Shown one piece after another: positions 1 through 6,100 of a stretch of DNA of 15,754 nucleotides; the first letter of the stretch is position 1; every line of letters starts with the position of its first letter. Source of the stretch: Bacillota bacterium (lineage in GTDB: Bacteria > Bacillota > Clostridia > Peptostreptococcales > Anaerovoracaceae); the NCBI GenBank assembly GCA_017621195.1, contig JAGATO010000085.1:1-15754 (forward strand), in the 5' to 3' direction. The notes below the pieces were generated by a model. The model worked only from the letters and a program-made list of their open reading frames with translations, was not told the DNA's origin and did no database searches. A program made the translations under genes and the position numbers.

Positions 1-97
1 ATTCGCTACAAAGAAAGCATCGACGCTATTTTATCACAACCTTACGATAAAAACTTAGTTAAACCGTGCGTTGAAAGTAAAGTTTATGTAAACTTTT
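1..97. other. AT-rich left-edge intergenic stretch
   Basis: This stretch is clearly more AT-rich than the rest of the window. The plus strand has a reading frame open from base 1 to about 165, but it lacks a start inside the window, has codon use unlike the other genes, and runs across a hairpin and the MATE remnant, so I do not call it a gene. Short frames ending at 50 and 58 could be the tail of a gene entering from the left, but they are too short to judge. Confidence 0.4.
28..36 (-). promoter_or_regulatory. possible extended -10 promoter, reading leftward out of the window
   Basis: On the minus strand the stretch reads TGA-TAAAAT, a TGn extended -10 with five of six matches to TATAAT. 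No good -35 is seen. It would drive a gene lying off the left edge. The AT-rich setting fits, but the call rests on one short motif. Confidence 0.25.
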
Positions 98-98
98 T
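79..98 (+). terminator. weak AT-rich hairpin with T tail
   Basis: AAAGTTT (79-85) pairs with AAACTTT (90-96) around a four-base loop, followed on the plus strand by TTTTT through 98. It sits directly beside the stop of the MATE remnant (98-100). The stem is AT-only apart from one pair, so termination would be weak. It could serve a plus-strand gene entering from the left, or less well the minus-strand remnant. Confidence 0.3.
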
Positions 99-310
99 CA
101 GGAAACGATTCCCCTTCCATAGTGATACTTCTTCCGCTTGGCCACGAGAAAAGCCGCACTGAGCAGAACGGCGTTCCGTTCGGCAATGACGACGGAAAGC
201 CAGATTCCCGTCATCCCGAAGAACAGAGGGGGAACCATCACCGTTACGCTCTCAAAGATCAGAGTACGCAGAAAAGAGATCACCGCAGATGTCACACCGT
301 CGTTGATGGC
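98..310 (-). pseudogene. C-terminal remnant of a MATE-family efflux transporter
   Basis: A minus-strand frame of about 70 residues resembles the last two membrane spans of MATE (multidrug and toxin extrusion) antiporters: an SFLRTLIFE-like stretch, then PPLFFGMTGIWLSVVIAE, a further hydrophobic span, and a basic KRKKYHYG-type tail. MATE proteins are normally about 440-460 aa with 12 spans, so only about the last 15 percent is here. The only in-frame start is a TTG at 352, with a stop directly upstream at 361 and no ribosome binding site. The N-terminal side is replaced, in another frame, by the DUF2798-like gene. I read it as the 3' end of a MATE gene left by a deletion. The family call comes from remembered C-terminal patterns, not a search. 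Confidence 0.5.
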
Positions 311-560
311 TTCCCACGAGGCATTCCAGCGCATAGGCGCAGCAAAACTCAATGAGGATCACCGCCCAGAGTGGAAGCATTCTTCCGAACATGTACACGC
401 CGCCCTGGGCATCGATGGCGTGAAGTACGCTGTCTGCACCTGTGAACTGCATCAGAATCGTTCCGTTAACGACGTACAGGCTGTAAAATACGTAGCCCTG
501 TACGGTAACCAGGACTGTGAGGAAGGCAAACACCATTCTCTGAAATTGATTTCTTGGCAT
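252..560 (-). CDS. DUF2798-like small membrane protein, 3' end replaced (probable pseudogene)
   Basis: The frame encodes 102 aa beginning MPRNQFQRMVFAFL, with a good ribosome binding site (AAAGGAG, seven bases from ATG). The start and the two hydrophobic segments (about residues 8-29 and 62-82, the second containing WAVILIEFCCAYALE) resemble DUF2798-type membrane proteins, usually around 150-200 aa with four spans. Resemblance stops near residue 84 (LVGS). The last 18 residues are polar and cysteine/arginine-rich, and they overlap the in-frame MATE C-terminus read in another frame, so they look like out-of-frame translation past a deletion junction near 305-312. Function of the family is unknown. 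The truncated protein may still be made but probably does not work. A terminator-like hairpin lies directly upstream of its ribosome binding site. Confidence 0.5.
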   Translation of the reverse strand: MPRNQFQRMVFAFLTVLVTVQGYVFYSLYVVNGTILMQFTGADSVLHAIDAQGGVYMFGRMLPLWAVILIEFCCAYALECLVGSHQRRCDICGDLFSAYSDL

Positions 561-579
561 AGTTCATTCTCCTTTGTTC

Positions 580-687
580 AAAAAAAGACACATGAGCGAT
601 CATTCGCATCTCTGACAGATAAAAATCATCCCGAAAGATTTCATTGTTACCGTGATCAGATTTACGTGTGGATGCACTACATGTGTC
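580..687 (-). terminator. long-range terminator or attenuator hairpin ahead of the DUF2798-like gene
   Basis: On the minus strand GACACATG (687-680) pairs perfectly with CATGTGTC (594-587), followed by seven Ts (586-580). The 85 intervening bases hold further pairing (GCATC near 676-672 with GATGC further on, and a small GCGA/TCGC hairpin), so the effective loop is smaller. It could simply terminate the small-ORF pair ending at 735. However, the T tract ends only a few bases before the AAAGGAG of the gene starting at 560, leaving no room for a promoter between, so that gene would need read-through. I recognised no known riboswitch consensus. Confidence 0.45.
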
Positions 688-734
688 GTTTCTGCCTGTT
701 ATGCAATTGGTTTCATTCTGTTCTTCGTCATCGG

Positions 735-974
735 TTAGTCCAGGTAATCCCCTACGCTGTAGCTGTTCACCTGTTTCTTCACCTTCAGGATGATGGAATC
801 GTCCGGCTGCTTCACCTCTTCCAGAATCCTATGGGGAATTCTTTTCTTTTGGAGATATTCCTTGTATTCCGCAACCTCAGCCGCTGCAGCTGCCGCTGCC
901 TCGCCGTGTTCCATATCGTCCTTCAACTGAAAATGCAGCGTCTGATTCAGACACACCGCCAGTATTCTTCTCAT
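735..974 (-). CDS. small protein of unknown function, paralog A (79 aa)
   Basis: A 79-residue protein with no domain I recognise. It is a clear paralog of the 66-residue product encoded just upstream: both begin M(R/K)RI..ACL.QT..F, share a middle stretch around Y..YL.KKR, then a PD.S(V/I)I.KV strand-like segment, and end Y.VGDYL plus one residue. Copy A carries an extra alanine-rich insert (about residues 30-42, seven alanines in a row). It is polar with no signal peptide or membrane span. An in-frame ATG at 995 exists but has no ribosome binding site, while the ATG at 974 follows GGGAGAG at a fitting distance and matches the paralog's start. Only about 30 bases separate it from copy B, so the two are probably cotranscribed. 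Both are intact, which suggests they are real genes. Confidence 0.7.
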   Translation of the reverse strand: MRRILAVCLNQTLHFQLKDDMEHGEAAAAAAAEVAEYKEYLQKKRIPHRILEEVKQPDDSIILKVKKQVNSYSVGDYLD

Positions 975-1005
975 CGTATTCTCTCCCTTCGCCATGCGCT
1001 TCGCA

Positions 1006-1206
1006 TCATTTCAGATAATCGCCTACCGGATAGGCATTGTACTCGCGGGCCACCTTCGCGATCACGGAACCATCGGGCTTTTCTTCCCTGCTCACGATCT
1101 TGTAGCGGCTTCTCTTCTTTTCCAAACCTCTGATGTACACCTGGTAGTCATGCTCCGTCTCAAACAGCTGCGTCTGTTCTAAGCATGCACTGATAATACG
1201 CTTCAT
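1006..1206 (-). CDS. small protein of unknown function, paralog B (66 aa)
   Basis: A 66-residue polar protein, MKRIISACLEQTQLFE at its start and NAYPVGDYLK at its end, paralogous to the 79-residue product downstream. The frame stays open back to 1284, but that would read through the terminator hairpin at 1283-1328 region and has no ribosome binding site. The ATG at 1206 follows GGGAGGTG at good spacing and aligns with the start of the paralog, so I use it. The alternation of charged and beta-branched residues in the second half (YKIVSREEKPDGSVIAKVAREY) suggests a small beta-rich or alpha/beta fold. Function unknown. It lies directly downstream of the pyr operon terminator. Confidence 0.7.
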   Translation of the reverse strand: MKRIISACLEQTQLFETEHDYQVYIRGLEKKRSRYKIVSREEKPDGSVIAKVAREYNAYPVGDYLK

Positions 1207-1282
1207 CCTTTCTTTCACCTCCCTCTGACACGTCCGTGCGCGAGCTCGGCAATGATACACGGCTGGGCGAAACGAATCGGCC

Positions 1283-1328
1283 AAAAAAACGCGGTTCTGA
1301 CAACTGGACTTACGTCATCAAAACCGCG
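1283..1328 (-). terminator. intrinsic terminator of the pyr operon
   Basis: On the minus strand CGCGGTT (1328-1322) pairs with AACCGCG (1296-1290), followed by seven Ts (1289-1283). The loop is about 25 bases and can form a small inner GAC/GTC stem. It lies about 120 bases past the pyrD stop and ahead of the small-ORF pair. A possible promoter (1342-1371) would place the hairpin at the very start of the small-ORF transcript, so it could also act as a leader attenuator. Confidence 0.75.
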
Positions 1329-1341
1329 CGCTGCTATGATT

Positions 1342-1371
1342 ATTGTATCACCGATTTTTCGGAAATGTAAG
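1342..1371 (-). promoter_or_regulatory. possible promoter for the small-ORF pair
   Basis: Minus strand: CTTACA (1371-1366, four of six matches to TTGACA), an 18-base spacer, then TACAAT (1347-1342, five of six matches to TATAAT). Transcription would start near 1335, just before the hairpin at 1328-1283. No better promoter is seen between that hairpin and the start at 1206. Confidence 0.35.
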
Positions 1372-1379
1372 ATTTTTTT

Positions 1380-1414
1380 CCGGAAACGACCTCCTCCGTT
1401 CCTGATATTTCCGG
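1380..1414. repeat. 7-bp inverted repeat with purine-rich loop
   Basis: CCGGAAA (1380-1386) and TTTCCGG (1408-1414) are perfect complements. On the minus strand the 21-base loop contains GGAGGAGG but no start codon follows. The flank is an A run on the minus strand, so it is not a terminator for the pyr transcript. It may be a processing or protection hairpin in the 3' UTR of pyrD. Confidence 0.35.
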
Positions 1415-1446
1415 CCCGCGCCCGAACTATCGAACCGAAGGTGCAT

Positions 1447-2361
1447 TTATTCGCAAAACGCCTTCTTCACATCGGCGATGGTGGTAAAGCCCATCTCCTC
1501 CATGTAGGTCTCGAACTGTTCCAGAATGTCCACGGGCGCCGTGGGGTTCACCAGGGCAGCCGTACCGATAGCAACGGCGTCCGCGCCGGCCATCAGGAAT
1601 TCCGCCACGTCCTCACCGGTGGAAATGCCGCCCAGACCGATGATAGGAATGTTCACGGCGCGGCGCACCTGATAGACCATGCGCACGGCAACCGGCTTCA
1701 CCGCCGGTCCGGAGAATCCCCCGGTCTTGTTTGCCAGAACCAGCTTTCCGCGGCGCGGATCGATGCGCATGCCCAGCAGCGTGTTGATCATGGAAATGGC
1801 GTCGGCGCCGTTTTCTTCCACCGCTTTGGCGATCTCGGTGATGTCGGTGACGTTGGGAGTCAGCTTGATGATCATCGGCTTTTTGGCAATGGCTTTCACG
1901 GCCTTCGTCACCAGTCCTGCCTGAACGGGGTCCGTACCGAAGCCGATGCCGCCTTGTTTTACGTTGGGGCAGGAAATGTTGATCTCGAACATGTCCACGT
2001 CCGTATCGTTCAGCCGTTCAACGACGGCGCAGTATTCTTCGATGGAATGACCGGCCACGTTGGCGATCACGTTAGTATCGTAATTGGCCAGGTAGGGAAG
2101 CTCTTCCTTCATGTAAGCTTCCACACCGGGGTTCTGTAGGCCCACGGCATTCAGCATTCCGCCGTAGGTCTCAGCGATTCTGGGCGTGGGATTTCCCGCC
2201 CAGGGAACGTCGGCCACACCCTTGGTGGTCACAGCGTCCAGCCGGGACAGGTCGTAAAACGCACTGCTCTCTCTGGCAGAAAACGTTCCGGAAGCCGTAG
2301 TGATGGGGTTCTTCCATTCCACGCCGGCGATATTGACTCTCAGATCCAGTTTATTGCTCAT
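1447..2361 (-). CDS. pyrD: dihydroorotate dehydrogenase, class 1B catalytic subunit (PyrD/PyrDB)
   Basis: Catalyses oxidation of (S)-dihydroorotate to orotate on FMN in the cytoplasm, step four of UMP synthesis. It is 304 aa, the usual length. Visible features are the N-terminal NPITTASGTF segment (18-27), TTKG (45-48), the NISCPNV motif with the class 1 catalytic cysteine at residue 131, IKLTPNVTDI (165-174), and the C-terminal flavin phosphate site IGLGGI and AIGTAAL (241-246, 265-270). Cysteine rather than serine as base, together with an adjacent pyrK, points to class 1B, which passes electrons to NAD through PyrK. It is last in the operon. Its ATG lies inside the end of pyrK (11-base overlap) with AGGTG at about eight bases, suggesting translational coupling to its partner subunit. 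Confidence 0.95.
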   Translation of the reverse strand: MSNKLDLRVNIAGVEWKNPITTASGTFSARESSAFYDLSRLDAVTTKGVADVPWAGNPTPRIAETYGGMLNAVGLQNPGVEAYMKEELPYLANYDTNVIANVAGHSIEEYCAVVERLNDTDVDMFEINISCPNVKQGGIGFGTDPVQAGLVTKAVKAIAKKPMIIKLTPNVTDITEIAKAVEENGADAISMINTLLGMRIDPRRGKLVLANKTGGFSGPAVKPVAVRMVYQVRRAVNIPIIGLGGISTGEDVAEFLMAGADAVAIGTAALVNPTAPVDILEQFETYMEEMGFTTIADVKKAFCE

Positions 2362-3142
2362 CGAAGAACACCTCGCTTCCCAGAAATACCGGTCCGTCCT
2401 TGCAGACCTTCTTGCGGACAGGGGCTTCCGCGCCTCTTTCCAGCACGTCTACCACGCAGCCTACGCAGGCTCCGTAGCCGCAGCCCATGCGTTCTTCCAT
2501 GGACACCTGGGCGTCTCTTCCCCGAGCCATGGCTTCCTTCGCCACGAATTTCAGCATGATCTTCGGCCCGCAGGTGAACCAGTGCTCACAGTCCATCCCG
2601 GCGTCCATGGCGGCAGCCAGCGCCGTTCCGTGATATCCCACGCGGCCCGAATCGGTGGCCACCACCACGTTGGCGCCCAGCGCTCTGAACTCTTCCTCCA
2701 GGAAGGGCTCGTCCCGGAAACCGATGGCCACGTTCAGCTTCACACCTTTTTCTTTCAAAACCTTGCCCAGCTTCAGCAGCGGACAGGAGCCGATGCCGCC
2801 GCCGATCAACAGCGCCGTATCGCCTTCCCTGACCACGGACACGTCGAAGCCGTTGCCCAGGGGTGTGGACACCCGCAGCTCCTGACCGACGCAGCAGTCC
2901 GCAAACCATGCCGTTCCCTTCCCCACCACGGCGTAGATCAGCGTCAGGGTGGTGTCATCCGCATCGCAGATGCTGATGGGGCGCGGCAAAAGCAGCGAGC
3001 TGTCGCCGGTATATACATTGACAAACTGCCCAGGCTTCGCCTGGGATGCCGATTCCGGCGCTAAAAGCTTCAGTTCCATGATTCCTTTGGCGATGGGACG
3101 ATTGGACAGGATTTCCGCCGTTACGATTTTCTTTGCTTCCAT
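2351..3142 (-). CDS. pyrK: dihydroorotate dehydrogenase electron transfer subunit (PyrK)
   Basis: FAD- and [2Fe-2S]-containing partner of PyrD, which takes electrons from the FMN subunit and reduces NAD+. It is 263 aa, typical. The ferredoxin-reductase-like N-terminal barrel carries the FAD motif RPISI (54-58). The NAD-binding half begins with GGGIGSCPLL (114-123), and CGP (191-193) lies near its end. The C-terminal iron-sulfur binding segment has cysteines at 221, 226, 229 and 247 (C-x4-C-x2-C-x17-C), the expected PyrK pattern. The start ATG follows AAGGAG at eight bases. It lies 12 bases after pyrF and overlaps pyrD by 11 bases, consistent with a heterotetramer made from one message. Confidence 0.95.
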   Translation of the reverse strand: MEAKKIVTAEILSNRPIAKGIMELKLLAPESASQAKPGQFVNVYTGDSSLLLPRPISICDADDTTLTLIYAVVGKGTAWFADCCVGQELRVSTPLGNGFDVSVVREGDTALLIGGGIGSCPLLKLGKVLKEKGVKLNVAIGFRDEPFLEEEFRALGANVVVATDSGRVGYHGTALAAAMDAGMDCEHWFTCGPKIMLKFVAKEAMARGRDAQVSMEERMGCGYGACVGCVVDVLERGAEAPVRKKVCKDGPVFLGSEVFFDEQ

Positions 3143-3154
3143 AGTCTCTGCTCC

Positions 3155-4081
3155 TTAAAATGCGTTCTGCAGGTCTTCCTTCATGGCCAGAACGGCTCTG
3201 CGGGACGCCTCTGCAAACTCCGGTCCTACGTTCTCTACGTCGGCGAATTCCGGATCCTTCTTGTAGGCAGCGATGATGCCGCGGGACGAATTGACGATGC
3301 AGCCGATGCCGTCCTTGTCGAAGAAGCCCTTCAGGTCGGCGCCCTTACCGCCCTGTGCGCCGTAACCGGGTACCAGGAAGAAGGTGTGAGGCATTCTCTG
3401 GCGCAGTTCCATGCCCTGGGCAGGATGGGTCGCACCAACGACGGCGCCCACCTTGCTGTAGCCGTACTTGCCGATGGTATCCTTTCCCCACTTGCTGACC
3501 AGATCCGCCACCTGGTTGTACATATACGTACCTTCCATCATCTTGTCCTGCAGTTCGCCGCTGCTGGGGTTGGAGGTACGAACCAGAACGAAGATTCCGC
3601 GCTCATCCCGGCGCAGCGTCTTCACGAAGGGCTCGATGCCGTCCACGCCCAGATAGGGATTGATGGTGATGCAGTCTTCCTTCCACACGTCGTAGTGCTC
3701 GCCCTCGATATCCACACCGGCGATGTGACCGCCGTAGGCTTCCGCTGTGGAACCGATATCGCCGCGCTTGATGTCGCCGATGATGACCAGTCCCTTATAT
3801 CTGGCGTACGCGCAGGTTCTGATGTAGGCGTCCAGACCGTCGGGACCGTAGGACTCGTACATGGCAATCTGCGGTTTGACTGCCGGTACCAGGTCGCACA
3901 CCTCGTCGATGATGCGGCGGTTGAACTCCACGAACATTTCCGCTACCGCCTTGGGCGTCTTTCCGTACATTTCAAACATTTGCTTCTTCAGATAGCCGGG
4001 CATCATCACCAGCGTCGGGTCCAGACCTACGACGGTGGGATTTTCGGTTTCTTTGATTCTGTCAATCAGATGGTCGATCAT
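3155..4081 (-). CDS. pyrF: orotidine 5'-phosphate decarboxylase, type 2 (PyrF)
   Basis: Decarboxylates OMP to UMP, the last step of the pathway. It is 308 aa, the length of the longer type 2 family (type 1 enzymes are about 230-240 aa). The catalytic D-x-K-x-x-D motif is seen as DIKRGD at 103-108 (Lys105). GLDP (19-22) and VKPQIAMYE (68-76) form the first strands of the barrel. VRTSNPSS and the VGATHP stretch belong to the ligand-binding loops, and the VPGYGAQGGKG loop is near the phosphate site. The ribosome binding site GGAAGGAG is six to seven bases before the ATG. It lies 13 bases after pyrB and 12 before pyrK. Confidence 0.95.
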   Translation of the reverse strand: MIDHLIDRIKETENPTVVGLDPTLVMMPGYLKKQMFEMYGKTPKAVAEMFVEFNRRIIDEVCDLVPAVKPQIAMYESYGPDGLDAYIRTCAYARYKGLVIIGDIKRGDIGSTAEAYGGHIAGVDIEGEHYDVWKEDCITINPYLGVDGIEPFVKTLRRDERGIFVLVRTSNPSSGELQDKMMEGTYMYNQVADLVSKWGKDTIGKYGYSKVGAVVGATHPAQGMELRQRMPHTFFLVPGYGAQGGKGADLKGFFDKDGIGCIVNSSRGIIAAYKKDPEFADVENVGPEFAEASRRAVLAMKEDLQNAF

Positions 4082-4094
4082 TGTGTTCTCCTTC

Positions 4095-5222
4095 CTATTT
4101 GATCACGGTGTCGCAGTATTCACAGGCCCAGGTGCCGTCCTCCAGCGGACGGGCCGTGGCCTTGACCGCACGGTCGTTGTTGGTTACGCATTTGGAATTG
4201 GGGCAAGCCGCCGGCTTCGATGCCGGATGGACGGGCAGCGGCAGCCGCTTCGTCTTTTCCCAGACGGTTTCGCCGGGCGTCAGTCCCAGCAGGGCCACGA
4301 TCAGCGCCATTCTCACGTACATGCCGTAGATGGCCTGATCGAAGTACAGAGCACGGGAATCCTCGTCCACGTCGAAGGCGATCTCGTTCACTCGCGGCAG
4401 AGGATGGAGCACCATCATATCCTCCTTCGCCAGCGCCATCTTGGCCTTGTCCAGAATGTAGCTGTCCTTCAGCCGCTCGTACTGTTCTTTATCCTCAAAC
4501 CGTTCCTGCTGAACGCGAGTCATGTATAAAACGTCCAGCTGGGGCATGGCCTCTTCCATGCTCTTCGTCTCCGTCCAGCGGATGGAATCCCCCAGCTCGT
4601 TCAGCAGATCCTCCGGCATCTTCAGCTCGTCGGGCGCGATGAACACGAACTTCACGTTCTCGTAGCGGGACATGGCCTTCAGCAGCGAGTGGACCGTCCG
4701 GCCGTATTTCAGGTCGCCGCACATACCTACGGTCAGGCCGTCGTAGCCGCCTTTGATGCGGTGGATCGTCATCAGGTCCGCCAGCGTCTGGGTGGGATGC
4801 TGGTGGCCGCCGTCACCGGCGTTGATCACCGGCACGGTGCTTGCCATGGCAGCCGCCTTCGGCGCTCCCTCCACGAAGTGGCGCATGGCGATGATATCCG
4901 CATAGCCGGAAATGATTCTGGCCGTATCGCCGATGGTCTCTCCTTTGGAGACGGAGCTGGCCTTGGGATCGGCAAAGCCGATGACCTTTCCTCCCAACCG
5001 CAGCATGGCCGTCTCAAAGCTGAGCCGGGTTCTGGTGCTGGGTTCGTAAAACAAAGTGGCGAGGATCTTGTGATCGCAGATCGACGCATATCGTTCCGGA
5101 TGATCGATGATATCGTCTCCCAGACGGAACAGTCCCTCCAGTTCCTCCGTAGTGAAGTCGACGGGTTCCATCAGACAGCGGCCCTTCAGGGTCGCAACGG
5201 TTTCCATCACTGTTTTTTCCAT
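4095..5222 (-). CDS. pyrB: aspartate carbamoyltransferase fused to a PyrI-type zinc ribbon
   Basis: Condenses carbamoyl phosphate with aspartate, the committed step of pyrimidine synthesis. Residues about 14-315 form a complete catalytic chain: carbamoyl phosphate loop STRTRLSF (62-69), SSVSKGET (89-96, the lysine loop from the neighbouring subunit), HPTQT (142-146) and HPLPR (273-277). The protein is 375 aa, about 60 longer than an ordinary PyrB. After a proline-rich linker (327-338) the tail has Cys340, Cys345, Cys367 and Cys370 (C-x4-C-x21-C-x2-C), beginning CPNSKC, like the zinc domain of the ATCase regulatory chain PyrI. The roughly 100-residue nucleotide-binding allosteric domain of PyrI is absent. 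I infer zinc-stabilised assembly without classical CTP/ATP control. The ribosome binding site AAAGGAG is six bases from ATG. Confidence 0.93.
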   Translation of the reverse strand: MEKTVMETVATLKGRCLMEPVDFTTEELEGLFRLGDDIIDHPERYASICDHKILATLFYEPSTRTRLSFETAMLRLGGKVIGFADPKASSVSKGETIGDTARIISGYADIIAMRHFVEGAPKAAAMASTVPVINAGDGGHQHPTQTLADLMTIHRIKGGYDGLTVGMCGDLKYGRTVHSLLKAMSRYENVKFVFIAPDELKMPEDLLNELGDSIRWTETKSMEEAMPQLDVLYMTRVQQERFEDKEQYERLKDSYILDKAKMALAKEDMMVLHPLPRVNEIAFDVDEDSRALYFDQAIYGMYVRMALIVALLGLTPGETVWEKTKRLPLPVHPASKPAACPNSKCVTNNDRAVKATARPLEDGTWACEYCDTVIK

Positions 5223-5245
5223 GGGTTCTCCTTTCTGTTGTCGCG

Positions 5246-6088
5246 CTATTTTGTCTTATCCATGTGAACATCCACCTGCGGGAAGGGGATGGAAATTCCC
5301 TGTTCGTCGAAGGCCATCTTCACCTGTTCGTTCATGTAGTAGTACAGATTCCAGTAATCGCTGTTTTTGCACCAGATCTTCACGTCCAGCATGATGGCGC
5401 TGTCGCCGTGGCTCCCCACGCCGATCACCGGCTCCGGCTCCCGCAGGAACATGCCGCTGCTCTCCGCCACAGCTAGGATGGTGTCCTTCGCTTTATCGAT
5501 ATCGTCTCCGTAGCCGATGGAATACACCAGATCCAGACGGCGCAGCTCCGAGCGGCTGTAGTTGATGATGGTATTGTTGGCCAGAGTCCCGTTGGGAACG
5601 GTGATGACCTTGTTATCCACAGTGTGAATGGTAGTGCAGAGCAGGTCGATCTGCTGTACCGTTCCTTCCACGCTCAGGTTGTTGATGTAATCTCCCTTGG
5701 CGAAGGGCTTCGTCACGATGATCAGAACGCCGCCGGCAAAGTTGCCTAAACTGCTCTGCAGGGCCAGGGCGATGGCAACGCCACAGGCGCCCAGGGCCGT
5801 GAGGATGGATGTGGGCGGAATTCCCAGCGCGTTCATAGCGGTCAGGGCCACCAGAATCCAAAGGACCACCTTCGTGCAGTTGGCGGCAAAGGTGAACAGG
5901 ATGGGGTCCAGCTTTGTCTTTTCCAGCGCCCGCATGAGCATCTTGCAGATCAGCCGGATGGCGATGTACCCCACCAGCACGATGAGCCCGGCTACAATCA
6001 GCGGCTTGATCATGCTCAGCACAACGGCAGCCGTCATGGTCTTCGTTCCTATCATTCCCAATTCATTCAGCATTGTCATGGTCGTCAT
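5246..6088 (-). CDS. mscS: small-conductance mechanosensitive channel (MscS family)
   Basis: A cytoplasmic membrane channel that opens under membrane tension and releases osmolytes on hypo-osmotic shock. It is 280 aa, close to E. coli MscS (286). TM1 spans about 22-50, TM2 about 66-90, and the glycine/alanine-packed pore helix TM3 about 94-128 (GACGVAIALALQSSLGNFAGG). The PFAKGDYI turn, the beta domain with VEGTVQQIDLLCTTI and the VPNGTLANNTIINYS signature follow, then the alpha/beta C-terminal cage. AGGAGG lies only two bases before the ATG at 6088, so the ATG at 6079 (11 bases from it) may be the true start, giving 277 aa. It lies 12 bases after the deaminase gene and 23 before pyrB, so it appears to be part of the same operon. 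No functional link to pyrimidine synthesis is evident. Confidence 0.93.
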   Translation of the reverse strand: MTTMTMLNELGMIGTKTMTAAVVLSMIKPLIVAGLIVLVGYIAIRLICKMLMRALEKTKLDPILFTFAANCTKVVLWILVALTAMNALGIPPTSILTALGACGVAIALALQSSLGNFAGGVLIIVTKPFAKGDYINNLSVEGTVQQIDLLCTTIHTVDNKVITVPNGTLANNTIINYSRSELRRLDLVYSIGYGDDIDKAKDTILAVAESSGMFLREPEPVIGVGSHGDSAIMLDVKIWCKNSDYWNLYYYMNEQVKMAFDEQGISIPFPQVDVHMDKTK

Positions 6089-6100
6089 TTCCTCCTGTTC

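Noticed and set aside
895..925. GCT/GCA/GCC repeat as a possible phase-variable microsatellite
   Set aside because: Codons are mixed and the unit is three bases, so slippage would not shift the frame; it just encodes the alanine-rich insert.
138..1133. Long plus-strand frame (331 codons) across the left region
   Set aside because: It is antisense to the MATE remnant, DUF2798-like gene and both small paralogs; the product is rich in His/Arg/Cys and shows no domain.
1207..1284. N-terminal extension of the 66-aa protein to an upstream start
   Set aside because: It lacks a ribosome binding site, starts inside the terminator T tract, is arginine/cysteine-rich unlike the rest, and has no counterpart in the paralog.
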